From positions 62,001-126,000 of the IMG/VR virus record IMGVR_UViG_3300008952_000009: DNA of 64,000 bases. One strand, written 5' to 3'. Under the pieces are notes generated by a model that did not search any database, was not told where the DNA came from, and saw only the letters and a program-made list of their open reading frames with translations. Source of the stretch: a virus. The position numbers and the translations under genes are program-made. Each line of letters starts with the position of its first letter. The stretch's first letter is position 1. Positions 24,815 through 33,124 of the stretch are shown here, in pieces.

Positions 24815-25237
24815 TTATTTTAGTGCGTCCCACTTTTTGCCAAAGGCGCCAAGTAGTCCGTCAATGTCAACTCCCTTATCACTAGGGTCCATATTCGCAA
24901 GAGGAGAATGAGAGGGCGTAGTGCCACCAGCTGATGACAATGGCGTCGTACCCTCAAAAACATTCACTCCACCATAGGCATCCTTACCAATCGCTTCAAG
25001 CATTTGATTCTTGGATTCCTGTAGTCTTTTTGAAACTTGCGCTGTTCTATCGTCAGAAGTGCGAGCAGAAGATCTTTCGGGCGTTTTGTTTTCTACTATC
25101 GGTTGTTGTCCCATACCTGAAAAGATCTCGGCAACCAATGTCGATAACACACCTTCTTCAAAAATTGCCTCTTTTATGCAATCCATCACAAGCGGTTTCA
25201 ATACTTTCTTTAACTTATTTAATTCTTGTTCTTTCAT
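24815..25237 (-). CDS. Conserved-looking phage protein next to the prohead protease
   Basis: A 140-residue protein with a helical N-terminus (residues 1-50, MKEQELNKLKKVLKPLV, then IKEAIFEEGVLSTLVAEIF), a charged middle and a Gly/Ser/Pro-rich region (about 90-120) that looks flexible. It overlaps the protease gene by 4 bases and is followed by bS21. The place between the protease and the scaffold is where T4-like phages keep small prohead-core proteins (such as gp67/gp68), so a core or internal head protein is possible. No specific motif supports that. Confidence 0.62.
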   Translation of the reverse strand: MKEQELNKLKKVLKPLVMDCIKEAIFEEGVLSTLVAEIFSGMGQQPIVENKTPERSSARTSDDRTAQVSKRLQESKNQMLEAIGKDAYGGVNVFEGTTPLSSAGGTTPSHSPLANMDPSDKGVDIDGLLGAFGKKWDALK

Positions 25238-25839
25238 TTGTTCCTCAAAATATCATTCATTATACTATTAATTCTATCTTCTTTTGTTAGCGGCCTGCTC
25301 ATATCTCTGGATTCGTGCACCTGAGACATGATCGCACCTGGTGTAGATGGGTCCGAAACCATGTCGAAACATATCAACTGAAAGTCATCTTCAACTAAAG
25401 TAATACCGTTTCGCTCTGTAACAGATCCCATGCCTCTAGACGATATACCACAAGGAATATTACACTCTACAAGATTCTTGAGTATTTGTCCCGCTGGTGT
25501 TGGTAATACTTCAATTTTACCCATTACCTTGTTTTCATCCATCCAAATCTCAGTCACTAGATGTGAGGCATTTTGCAAGTTAATGACAGACGACTCTGGA
25601 TGGTCCAGTTCACCCAATGCTCTACGTTGTTCTACTAGTTTACTATATCTGGAGACTTCTCTTTCCAAAAGAGCATGAGGATACATCCTGCCGTTGGCGT
25701 TCTTGGTTTCAGACATTTGCATGACACCTGTAAGGATTGTCACCTTACCTTCAGCAACTCTTCTTTTCTCATCTTCGGTGAGCAGGTCCTGACAGACACC
25801 ACCCTCACATAATTCAAAATACTCTCTTAATAGTTTCAT
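25234..25839 (-). CDS. Prohead protease, T4 gp21-like
   Basis: A 201-residue serine protease of the herpesvirus/T4 prohead type that cleaves scaffold and capsid proteins at (L/I)xE sites after assembly. Counting from the GTG at 25863, the active-site-like His is in ELDHPESS (about residue 88) and the Ser in GISSRGMGS (141-142). The earlier GVMQMSETKNANGRMYP block is also typical. I place the start at the ATG at 25839, where GAGG lies 6 bases before it. The frame remains open to a GTG at 25863. It acts in the prohead, in the same operon as the portal, scaffold and capsid genes. Confidence 0.88.
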   Translation of the reverse strand: MKLLREYFELCEGGVCQDLLTEDEKRRVAEGKVTILTGVMQMSETKNANGRMYPHALLEREVSRYSKLVEQRRALGELDHPESSVINLQNASHLVTEIWMDENKVMGKIEVLPTPAGQILKNLVECNIPCGISSRGMGSVTERNGITLVEDDFQLICFDMVSDPSTPGAIMSQVHESRDMSRPLTKEDRINSIMNDILRNK

Positions 25840-25872
25840 AACCTTCCTCATTGCGGGGGTCACCCGCGTCAG

Positions 25873-25923
25873 TTACTTACCGCTGCAACAACGTCTAACT
25901 CTCTGTATCATCCAACGTTTCAT
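25873..25923 (-). CDS. 16-codon mini-ORF upstream of the prohead protease
   Basis: A tiny ORF encoding MKRWMIQRVRRCCSGK, too short for usual prediction. The start has a strong ribosome binding site, GAGGAG, 5 bases before the ATG. Those bases also encode the last Glu-Glu of the upstream membrane protein, whose TAG overlaps the site. The peptide is basic, with a Cys pair. It ends 33 bases before the protease start, with a short GC hairpin (GCGGG/CCCGC) between. It could be a leader peptide that tunes protease translation. A real product is not shown. Confidence 0.4.
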   Translation of the reverse strand: MKRWMIQRVRRCCSGK

Positions 25924-25925
25924 AA

Positions 25926-26225
25926 CTACTCCTCACAATTGTGCTTTATTTGAATTCCATCATCCCCAACGATCATGCTACCATAATAACACACGATTGA
26001 AGAATAACATCCCAAAATAAAAGCAGTGACCACAGAATGATCAAATATAAATAGTTCTGTAAACGGACTTAACGCCCACAAAAACACACCTGTCCAAAAC
26101 CCAGTACACATAGGGCACTTGAGGAGATCCCCAAACCACCCCGTAGTGGGTCTAATTTTGTTAAATATTTTTCCATAGACAAGGATTTGGGTCATACCAA
26201 TGCAGGCAATCGTGTAGGTAAACAT
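25926..26225 (-). CDS. Small membrane protein, DUF1360-like
   Basis: A 99-residue protein with three hydrophobic segments (about residues 3-19, 44-60 and 64-86). Between the first two is FGDLLKCPMCTGFWTGV, the signature of DUF1360-type membrane proteins (a Cys-x-x-Cys followed by G-F-W-x-G). It ends with two Glu, and its stop overlaps the ribosome binding site of the mini-ORF. Its stop-start junction with the 187-aa gene is tight. The family has unknown function. A membrane protein inside the head operon is uncommon, and could link assembly to the host membrane, though nothing here shows that. Confidence 0.68.
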   Translation of the reverse strand: MFTYTIACIGMTQILVYGKIFNKIRPTTGWFGDLLKCPMCTGFWTGVFLWALSPFTELFIFDHSVVTAFILGCYSSIVCYYGSMIVGDDGIQIKHNCEE

Positions 26226-26788
26226 TACTTCTCCAAGATTTCCCTCAAAATCGAATACATATACTGATATCCATACGGGCGGACTTGATGGTCAGCTGAT
26301 CCTTTCTTTTCCCTGTGAGGGACCTCACCGAGTTCTGTAGAGTCTTCATCCTTTGGATCAAGAAAGAAGTTCTGTAGAGTATCTTTGTATATCTCTCTCG
26401 ACTTAATGTTTGGTTCCTCCTCTTGAAGGAAGTTAAACACCTCTAACAAAGTTAACTGAAACGGGGAAATGTCCTCGTCTGGAGATTCCAAAATTTCTGC
26501 TTCCAACGATGAAAAAACAGCACCAGAGCGGATCGTTGAGCGATCAAGCACCCCATTCTTAGCGAGCAATTTCAATAATGCTTCTTGAGTATGATAAGTC
26601 TCCTCTGAAATGACTTCCTTTGGGAATGTGGAGATTTTTAATTTCTCGCGTGAAACAACAATATCAATTAGGTCGTGATCAAATATCATAAGATCACCAT
26701 TCACTGCCTTGCGAGCCTCTGCAAAAGAGATCTGCTTTACAGTAGGTTCTTGATCCTTGGTACCCCTAATTATGTTGATTTTAAGCAT
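26225..26788 (-). CDS. Head-operon protein of unknown function
   Basis: A 187-residue protein with a mixed alpha/beta N-terminus (LKINIIRGTK, then AVNGDLMIFDHDLIDIVV) and a helical C-terminus (FQLTLLEVFNFLQEEEP). Acidic in the last third. It overlaps the upstream gene (26781-27593) by 8 bases and the membrane protein by 1 base, so the four genes from the portal down are translated as one coupled unit. The region between portal and protease usually carries small prohead proteins in T4-like phages. I do not recognise the family. Confidence 0.65.
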   Translation of the reverse strand: MLKINIIRGTKDQEPTVKQISFAEARKAVNGDLMIFDHDLIDIVVSREKLKISTFPKEVISEETYHTQEALLKLLAKNGVLDRSTIRSGAVFSSLEAEILESPDEDISPFQLTLLEVFNFLQEEEPNIKSREIYKDTLQNFFLDPKDEDSTELGEVPHREKKGSADHQVRPYGYQYMYSILREILEK

Positions 26789-27593
26789 TCTCTAACTCCC
26801 GTACTAACCCTTGAATTTTTAGTACCTCGGTAATCATAACGTCGTCCACTTCCATGTCCTTATATGACTCTAGCTTCAGCATGATTTCTCCGTATTTACC
26901 CTTCAAATCCTCAGATTTGAGAACCGTACTTGATTCAAAGTTCTTTAATTTTTCCTTCAATTCCGACACCTGGTCATTTAAGTATATCTTAAGTCCCAGC
27001 GAATTATCGGAAAAAGAAGCAATATAATTAGTCAACAATTCCTTTTGGTTGTCTGGGAGTTCTGAATATTTCTTATTAAAACTTTCCACAAATGTCTTAT
27101 ATGTCAAATTGTCGATGTGCTGCTTCTCTTCCTCCGTATTGGTGGTTGTTAGGGATTCGATCATCTTCTCCTCTAACAGCATCTTTTCCTTAATTGATGT
27201 TTTATCATTAAAGATATTATAAATCGTAGCAAGATTCTTATAGTTTGGTACAAAATTTCCAAATACTTCAGAAGATAATGTATAATTTATTTCCTTTATA
27301 AGTCTATTCTGACTCGAAAAAACATTCTGCTTTCCCAATGTTCCGTATCTCTGCTTCGCTTCACCCAACAAACCAACTGCCGTTTCTCTATCCAAATTTT
27401 TCGATTCAAGAACTTCTTTATAGATTGAAAGTTCTTCATTCAAAATACTACCTTTAGAAAAATGCTCTTTTATGATCTTCTTAACAAGAGACTGTCTAGC
27501 GGAATTCTTTTTTACAACCGATTTAACATACTCTCTGGTAAGTGCTTCAAATAAAAATGCAGTATTTCTCTTCTTGTTGTGTTTTAATCTCAT
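26781..27593 (-). CDS. Helical protein downstream of the portal, function unknown
   Basis: A 270-residue, nearly all-helical protein, charged and rich in Lys, Glu and Asn, starting with a basic stretch (MRLKHNKKRNTAFLFEALTR). No Cys, no membrane segments and no motif that I recognise. It overlaps the portal stop by 4 bases (ATGA), so expression is coupled to the portal. Position and helical content suit a prohead core or portal-associated protein, but the sequence alone does not show it. Confidence 0.65.
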   Translation of the reverse strand: MRLKHNKKRNTAFLFEALTREYVKSVVKKNSARQSLVKKIIKEHFSKGSILNEELSIYKEVLESKNLDRETAVGLLGEAKQRYGTLGKQNVFSSQNRLIKEINYTLSSEVFGNFVPNYKNLATIYNIFNDKTSIKEKMLLEEKMIESLTTTNTEEEKQHIDNLTYKTFVESFNKKYSELPDNQKELLTNYIASFSDNSLGLKIYLNDQVSELKEKLKNFESSTVLKSEDLKGKYGEIMLKLESYKDMEVDDVMITEVLKIQGLVRELENA

Positions 27594-29539
27594 TTTTTGG
27601 TTTTCCTATTGTTTAGTTCTTCGATGAGGTCCGACACTTCCTTACTTCTCAAGAAGATCTTCTCCTCCTCTTTGATATAACTAGTAAGTTTAGACTCGGA
27701 AAGTCTCTGCTTATCTTCAGCAACGACGCCTCTAGATAAAGATTTTAACTTTTTATATCCAGGAACGGTCCTATAAGACTGTGTGCGGCCGCCAGTATCT
27801 CTCTGGTCCCTCTCTCCTGTTTCGGATTTTGTAACATGTATCTTGCCCTTGGCACGTTTCCACTTTGCATCAGGAGTGTCTTCTCTTGATCCAGGTGCTG
27901 CCAATAGAGCACCAGCATCTTCACCACCCTCATCGCCTCCAAGATCTGCGCCCAAATCGTCGCCGCCTTCGAGTCCGCCAGTGGTATCAATTCCTTCGCC
28001 GCCTTCGCCGCCTGTGCCAAGGTCACCTCCGAGCATATCTTCCTCGCCACCAGCTGCGCCAGTGGCGTCTGCCTGGGCCTGTTCTGCAGCTGCCTCAAGG
28101 CGGGCGTCGAACTGCCTATCATAATACATCTGCCTCTGATTTTTGACAAACTCTTCCTCAGTCATGTTGAACAATCGAGAAGCAATCCACTGTCGACTAA
28201 AGAAACCTTCCGTTGCAGTACTTGCAACGTCGAACTTGGTCTTCCAGTGCTCCAATTCCTGCAGTTCTGCAATCTTAGATGGACTGTTGAGACTTAGTTT
28301 AAAATTAACAAGATCTTCGCCTCTGTACCCCAATGTATAAAGGTGAACAATTCCGATCTTTTCCAACTCTGTGACGATGGACCTTTGCAGTCTCTGCACT
28401 GTTCTAGCAAATCTAATGTCTTTTTGTGCAAGAGTTGTTGCGTCTTCTCCACCTGCAGCATCGGCATTCGTGTTGGAGATATATGATCCAGGCACCTTCA
28501 AGGCAGAAAATAACTTATCCCTCAAATATTTAACGTCATCAATGTCTCCCGTATATGTACCACCTGGTAGACTTTCGACCTTCGAACTAGATCCAGCGCG
28601 GGTGGGGATGAAATAATCCTCATCAACAGACATTGGATTGTATCTAAGATCCACTCGTCCCGTATTAGCATCCACAATTTGGTTTCGCTTCATCGAAGTC
28701 ATAACTCGCTGCATGTATTGCTCGATGTCTTGAGGTGGAATGTTGCCCACATCAATATAAAATACTCTACGCTCTGGTGATCTGACTATTCGATATGCCA
28801 TCATAGCATCTTCGAGAAGGGTCAGTTGTCTCCAAATACGTCGAGCAGGTTCGAGCACAGAAGTTCCATAAGGCGCATACTTGTCATTACCCAAGATACG
28901 GAAATGTCCTATTTGCCAATTTTCAAACGTCAATCCAGCGGAATTCCACTGAAACTGGCAATAGTTTGGATTAGTCTTATCTTCACCCTCTAGTCTTTCA
29001 AGTTCTTGCCCAGGAAGACCAATAACGCTCTTGATTCCAAGCGTTTCGTCAATATCCAAGTATAAGAAAAAGTCACCATACTTCACCATGGTTCTGCACC
29101 ACCCAAAGATATTGTATTCAAGATTCATTATACTGAAATATAACGCTGACAAGATTCCCTTAATTTCCTCGTTGTTGCAATCGATTTTCATCAAAGGTTG
29201 TAATGCACTGTGGGTGGTCATCTCATCTGCATATATATCTAACGCAGATGCAATTTCAGGTGTGTATTCCATCTGATCGAAATCTACGCACCTTTCCAAT
29301 CTATTCTGATTATTCTGAGCACTACCATACAATCCAGCAAATGGGTTGTAATCCATTCTCTTAAACTGTTTGCCACTCGTAGATAGGAACTTGTTGGCGT
29401 ATTTGTCCAGCTGTCGCCTGCGTAATCTTCTTGCAGTTTGTGTTCTGTAGTTTACAATTGGCCCAGATAACAATCTTGTCAGTTTTTTAAACAAACTATT
29501 CTGATCGTTCTTAGGGTTTATCTTTCTTCCGCCTGCCAT
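27590..29539 (-). CDS. Portal protein, T4 gp20-like
   Basis: A 649-residue portal. Typical gp20 signatures are RCVDFDQMEYTPEIASALDIYADE near residue 85, the GRVDLRYNPMSVDEDYFIPTR block near 300, GSSSKVESLPGGTYTGDIDD, and AGGEDATTLAQKDIRFARTVQRLQ. It forms the dodecameric channel for DNA at one vertex. The C-terminal part (about 480-560) is a Gly/Asp/Glu-rich low-complexity stretch unusual for the core family, followed by a basic tail. It directly follows the terminase gene. Longer than T4 gp20 (524), mostly through the C-terminal extension. Confidence 0.9.
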   Translation of the reverse strand: MAGGRKINPKNDQNSLFKKLTRLLSGPIVNYRTQTARRLRRRQLDKYANKFLSTSGKQFKRMDYNPFAGLYGSAQNNQNRLERCVDFDQMEYTPEIASALDIYADEMTTHSALQPLMKIDCNNEEIKGILSALYFSIMNLEYNIFGWCRTMVKYGDFFLYLDIDETLGIKSVIGLPGQELERLEGEDKTNPNYCQFQWNSAGLTFENWQIGHFRILGNDKYAPYGTSVLEPARRIWRQLTLLEDAMMAYRIVRSPERRVFYIDVGNIPPQDIEQYMQRVMTSMKRNQIVDANTGRVDLRYNPMSVDEDYFIPTRAGSSSKVESLPGGTYTGDIDDVKYLRDKLFSALKVPGSYISNTNADAAGGEDATTLAQKDIRFARTVQRLQRSIVTELEKIGIVHLYTLGYRGEDLVNFKLSLNSPSKIAELQELEHWKTKFDVASTATEGFFSRQWIASRLFNMTEEEFVKNQRQMYYDRQFDARLEAAAEQAQADATGAAGGEEDMLGGDLGTGGEGGEGIDTTGGLEGGDDLGADLGGDEGGEDAGALLAAPGSREDTPDAKWKRAKGKIHVTKSETGERDQRDTGGRTQSYRTVPGYKKLKSLSRGVVAEDKQRLSESKLTSYIKEEEKIFLRSKEVSDLIEELNNRKTKK

Positions 29540-29544
29540 TATTT

Positions 29545-31131
29545 TTATCCTTTAAACAACCAAGGGAATTGCTCGTATGTCTGGTCGTGTTTTCTCTTTT
29601 TCTCGAAGACACTATCGCCATCATACCCGTGCATGCCCTTTATGGTTGTGTTCATATTAGTTTTTGCTGACACCATTGTAGCAAGAAATGCCTTATTATA
29701 TTCTATATTTCTCTTATTTTCAATCAAGGCCGTATCCCTAACCCAACAACCAATTGCGCATGCCATAATTAAGTCATCATTATAAGATCGCATAGCTTCT
29801 GGTCGTCCGTTATTCCAAATAAAAGTTTTCATCTCATTATATAAACGAGGCGAATTTATGGTAATTAGTCCATTTCTTACAAATTCTTCCAACTTTGCCA
29901 CAATCAAAGGTCTCGTTTTTTGACTGGTTGTGAATCCAGGCACTGCGTTGGTAGCTGCTTCGGCAGTAACTTGATCGACATATTCGTGAGTTGACTTAAT
30001 TGAGTGATATACATTAGGGTAATTCATATCTCTTAATTTGCCCAAAACAGCAAATCCAACCGTATTGTTTTCGACCACGATCATGCAGTCTCCATACTCC
30101 CGTCCCGCATCAAAGAGTATTTTAGAAAACAGATCTGGAGTCACTCTTCCTTGATATTCCGCAACAATCTCCATTGTGAGCGTATTGAATACGTGAAAAA
30201 CCGAATAGTCCTTACCATCACCCCTTGCTACGTCAGCACTTAACAGATACGGTACGCCTGATTCAGCTTCTTTCCAAATCCAATAATTTCTATCGAACCC
30301 TGTCCTGTATTTTGGATCATGAACAAAATTCGATAACATCTTCATTTTATCTGGATGGAATACAGTTTCGCCCGACATATTAAAATTACACTCCAATTCC
30401 TGTGCAATCTGGCGGCGAGACATGTTCTTTGTCTCCTTATCGAACCATTCCTGATCCCTGTCAGGATGGACCTGCCATGGGAGTGTCATTGGCATAAAAT
30501 CATTAGAGTTGGTCTCTGCATCGGTGAATGTCTTATGAAACCAGTTACCGACGCCATTAGGTGTAGACAGTGCTATACAGCGACCACCAGTTGAAAGAGT
30601 GGGGTATAAACCAGTCCACAACTCATCCAAACCCTCTACGTGCGCTGCTTCGTCTACAACCAACAAGGACAATGCTTCTGAACGACCTGCATCGCCCGAA
30701 GTGGACGATGCTTTAATTTGCGATCCGTTAGTTAATTCAAACGAAGTTCTATTGTCGATCGATACATCCGAGATACGGATCCATTCTGGACAATTTCGCA
30801 ATATAGATTTCACCTTCTTTACAAGGTTTGCAGCGGTACCGAACTTAGTCGCTAACACTAAAACATTCTTTTCTTTGTGAAAGAGCATCAACCAAACAAC
30901 ATATGCCGCCGTTACCGTAGAAAGACCCAGCTGGCGTGCCTTCAAGACGATATTAAAGCGATTATCCTGAAAGTTCTTTAATGCGTCTTTCTGAAATGGG
31001 TAAGTCTTAAACGGTATAAGACCCTTAAGAGGGTGGGTGATCTTTGCATAATTTGTTATGAAATAGTCTGGGTCTCTCCCTGATTTAACTATTTCTCTCA
31101 TGATCTCTTTCTTGGAGAGAACTTGCTTCAT
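29545..31131 (-). CDS. Terminase large subunit, T4 gp17-like
   Basis: A 528-residue DNA-packaging motor with an N-terminal ATPase and a C-terminal nuclease. Visible motifs are the Walker A-like ARQLGLST (residues 65-72), the Walker B LLVVDE (156-161), a coupling-type STPNG (189-193), and in the nuclease domain SADVARGDGKDYS (Asp300), MIVVENN near 355, and YNDDLIMA near 475. This order matches gp17 terminases. It sits just before the portal and follows the lipoprotein gene, whose stop it overlaps by 4 bases. No small subunit is recognised nearby. Confidence 0.94.
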   Translation of the reverse strand: MKQVLSKKEIMREIVKSGRDPDYFITNYAKITHPLKGLIPFKTYPFQKDALKNFQDNRFNIVLKARQLGLSTVTAAYVVWLMLFHKEKNVLVLATKFGTAANLVKKVKSILRNCPEWIRISDVSIDNRTSFELTNGSQIKASSTSGDAGRSEALSLLVVDEAAHVEGLDELWTGLYPTLSTGGRCIALSTPNGVGNWFHKTFTDAETNSNDFMPMTLPWQVHPDRDQEWFDKETKNMSRRQIAQELECNFNMSGETVFHPDKMKMLSNFVHDPKYRTGFDRNYWIWKEAESGVPYLLSADVARGDGKDYSVFHVFNTLTMEIVAEYQGRVTPDLFSKILFDAGREYGDCMIVVENNTVGFAVLGKLRDMNYPNVYHSIKSTHEYVDQVTAEAATNAVPGFTTSQKTRPLIVAKLEEFVRNGLITINSPRLYNEMKTFIWNNGRPEAMRSYNDDLIMACAIGCWVRDTALIENKRNIEYNKAFLATMVSAKTNMNTTIKGMHGYDGDSVFEKKRKHDQTYEQFPWLFKG

Positions 31132-31406
31132 TTAAGATCTAGTGCCTCACATGCTGCTTCAAAACTCTGCAAACTAGATTCATTTGAACACTCCTCGGTC
31201 TCAAGGATCCAACAAAAGGCACCTGTGTCACCTTCCTCAAAACACTCATCTGTACATTTCTGTCCGTGATGGTCTGGGTTTTCTGGGTTGTGACAAACCC
31301 AAACGAGTTCGTTATATACCTCTTCCCGCTCAGGGTGTGCACACTCTACGTTAGAATCCAATTGACATGCCATAAGAAAGGGAACTAAAACAAAAAGAAG
31401 TCTCAT
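31128..31406 (-). CDS. Small Cys-rich lipoprotein candidate
   Basis: A 92-residue protein with a short N-terminal hydrophobic segment ending in FLMAC, a plausible lipobox with the acylated Cys at residue 14. The mature part is acidic and carries seven more Cys (near 22, 39, 50, 54, 65, 73 and 85), suggesting disulphides in the periplasm. The start overlaps the preceding stop (TAATG), and it overlaps the terminase start by 4 bases. It could be an outer-membrane lipoprotein for superinfection exclusion or part of lysis. This is inference. I do not recognise the family. Confidence 0.65.
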   Translation of the reverse strand: MRLLFVLVPFLMACQLDSNVECAHPEREEVYNELVWVCHNPENPDHHGQKCTDECFEEGDTGAFCWILETEECSNESSLQSFEAACEALDLK

Positions 31407-31954
31407 TACTTCCCCCTGTTGCTAAAACTGTACGCCTTGAAAGCCTCATATGGGTCAGACTTTCTCTTGTCGTTGGGTGTCTTCTTTGCTTCTGGCGTTG
31501 ATGGGATGTCCAACCCTGGTCTATCAGGTTTTTGTTCTTCAATGCTACCAATCTTGAATTTTTGGACCGCTGTAACAAGAGTTCTCACTCTCGATACGGG
31601 TTGTACAAGAACATTTACTTCACCTTCAGAAGTAAGAGTGAGTCCGCTCTTAGTCAGAGACTTGTACTCTTTCTTGATGAATGTTGCGATATCGGAAATC
31701 TTACCAGACACGTCATTCTCCAAAGATCCACCATAAACTTCCTTAAGTTTAATTTCGCTTGAATAGGTGATACACAACTTGTTGCCTTCGAATTTAACCC
31801 CAAACCCATCAATAACTCTTGGATCCAGGATTGGGTCACCCTCTTCTCTCTTCAGTCCAATTTTGACTAGTTCGTCGTTTTCATCCAATGCTCCATCGTG
31901 CCCTTTTGCAAGGACTTGTGAAATACCATTAATAATTTCAAGTGTTGTTGCCAT
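31406..31954 (-). CDS. Protein upstream of the terminase, function unknown
   Basis: A 182-residue protein with an N-terminal helix (MATTLEIINGISQVLAKGHDG), a mixed middle ending in VQPVSRVRTLVTAVQKFKIG, and a basic, Pro-rich C-terminus. There are no Cys clusters or membrane segments. AAGGAG lies 7 bases before the ATG. It precedes the lipoprotein and terminase genes, so terminase small subunit or packaging accessory could be asked, but no DNA-binding motif is visible, and I leave it unassigned. Confidence 0.62.
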   Translation of the reverse strand: MATTLEIINGISQVLAKGHDGALDENDELVKIGLKREEGDPILDPRVIDGFGVKFEGNKLCITYSSEIKLKEVYGGSLENDVSGKISDIATFIKKEYKSLTKSGLTLTSEGEVNVLVQPVSRVRTLVTAVQKFKIGSIEEQKPDRPGLDIPSTPEAKKTPNDKRKSDPYEAFKAYSFSNRGK

Positions 31955-32342
31955 TTATTTGCTCCTTTGACGGACGCCAACCAGATTCCCATCTTTCTTC
32001 TCTACCTTCGACCCACTGTATATAACAATCAAAACAACATTCAAATTTTGCCATGTACAGGTCGTCTTTAATAGAAAAAGAATAAGAACTACAGACTGGA
32101 CATTCTCGTTCGTTTTCTTTACTAAGTAGTTTTTTGCTTATCAAAAATCCTTTGTACTTTTCTTTAGAGTTTTTGGCCTGTCTGAAGGCGATCCTTTTAT
32201 AAAACTCCTTCACTTCTTCAGAGTGTTTCTTTTCCTTTTCTGGAGTCCAATATTTCTTGGGGTTTTCGATTGTCTCTTCACCCCAGCGCTTTTCAATCGC
32301 CTTCTCCAGTTTCACTACAAAGTGTGGATCCTTTTCACTCAT
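31938..32342 (-). CDS. Zinc-ribbon protein, function unknown
   Basis: A 134-residue protein. The ATG at 32342 overlaps the upstream stop (TAATG), so I chose it over the longer frame, which only reads through the upstream gene. The N-terminal half is charged and helical (KLEKAIEKRW, then EVKEFYKRIAFRQAKNSKEK). The C-terminal half has CPVC followed about 20 residues on by CCFDC, a likely zinc-binding pair, and ends Trp-rich (ERWESGWRPS). It could bind nucleic acid or protein. The gene overlaps the following one by 17 bases. Confidence 0.66.
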   Translation of the reverse strand: MSEKDPHFVVKLEKAIEKRWGEETIENPKKYWTPEKEKKHSEEVKEFYKRIAFRQAKNSKEKYKGFLISKKLLSKENERECPVCSSYSFSIKDDLYMAKFECCFDCYIQWVEGREERWESGWRPSKEQINGNNT

Positions 32343-32785
32343 TACTTCACCATGACAGACCAAATACTCAATACCGTTGTGGCACCAATAACAAAACCAC
32401 CTGCGGTCCAGAGGTACCAATAGTTATTCGGTTTCTCTAGTGCTACCTCTTCTAATCTCTTGATTTCTTCGTTTTTTATTTTCATCATAGAAAGATGCTC
32501 GCTGTGTACAGAGGCAACTCTCGCCTGTAAAATATCAAGATTAAGTTTATACCTTGCGCCCAGTTCTTCTGATAGTTTATCCAACTTCAGTTTGCATCGC
32601 TCACCCTCTAGTTCCTTGTCGGCGACGATCTTTGCCATAGCAGTATCAGTGAGACACCACCCATCATATGGCGCGGGTTCACCTTCATAAATCCTCAAAA
32701 CACTAGGTCCAGCAATAGCGGTAGACCCAAAACTAATCAAGGTCAGATAGATTAAAAAGTTTCTCAATTTTCTCCCTAACTGCAT
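32342..32785 (-). CDS. Envelope protein with signal sequence and C-terminal membrane anchor (spanin-like candidate)
   Basis: About 147 residues. An N-terminal hydrophobic segment (RNFLIYLTLISFGSTAIA) looks like a signal peptide cleaved before Gly-Pro. Then comes a charged coiled-coil-like stretch (residues 55-115) and a C-terminal hydrophobic segment (YLWTAGGFVIGATTVLSIWS). I place the start at the ATG at 32785, where GGAG lies 7 bases upstream; other in-frame starts are possible. The gene overlaps the previous one by about 50 bases in another frame, an arrangement typical of spanin pairs. Lysis is a hypothesis; a structural membrane protein is the alternative. Confidence 0.55.
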   Translation of the reverse strand: MQLGRKLRNFLIYLTLISFGSTAIAGPSVLRIYEGEPAPYDGWCLTDTAMAKIVADKELEGERCKLKLDKLSEELGARYKLNLDILQARVASVHSEHLSMMKIKNEEIKRLEEVALEKPNNYWYLWTAGGFVIGATTVLSIWSVMVK

Positions 32786-33119
32786 CCGGCTCTCCATTTG
32801 TCTCTTCAACAATTTTCTTAACTCTCTCTTTTTCTTTCTTTGATAGTGCTAAAGATTTCTGTGCGTACTTCTTCTCTAACTCTTCTATTGTAACATGATA
32901 CTGTTTAACAAGTTTGTCTCTTTTTGATAATTCTTTCTTGTGGTTCTCTTTTAGAGAAACAATTTGTTTGTCATAGGAATCCTTCTTAGCTTCAAGCACA
33001 TCCATCGCTGCTTCGGCATTCTTTCTAGATATAGCCCAAACAATAATAGACCATATAACTAAAAAGGGAATCTTCCAGTTTTCCCTTAACCAGATCCATG
33101 CTAATTTTATGTGAAACAT
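32733..33119 (-). CDS. Inner-membrane coiled-coil protein (i-spanin-like candidate)
   Basis: A 128-residue protein with a single hydrophobic segment at residues 14-30 (WKIPFLVIWSIIVWAIS) and then about 90 residues of charged heptad-like helix. This is the topology of an i-spanin (Rz-type), with a cytoplasmic N-terminus and a periplasmic coiled coil. It follows the holin-like gene with only a 5-base gap, and the next gene begins inside its 3' end. No o-spanin partner with a clear lipobox follows directly, though a lipoprotein lies about 1.3 kb further on. Confidence in the role is moderate at best. Confidence 0.6.
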   Translation of the reverse strand: MFHIKLAWIWLRENWKIPFLVIWSIIVWAISRKNAEAAMDVLEAKKDSYDKQIVSLKENHKKELSKRDKLVKQYHVTIEELEKKYAQKSLALSKKEKERVKKIVEETNGEPDAVREKIEKLFNLSDLD

Positions 33120-33124
33120 TTTGG

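Noticed and set aside
31406-31954. Terminase small subunit upstream of the large subunit
   Set aside because: No helix-turn-helix or coiled-coil pattern typical of gp16-type subunits is visible. Position alone is too weak.
32343-32420. 26-codon extension of the zinc-ribbon protein
   Set aside because: It overlaps the end of the upstream membrane protein in another frame, and the TAATG start at 32342 is the usual coupling.
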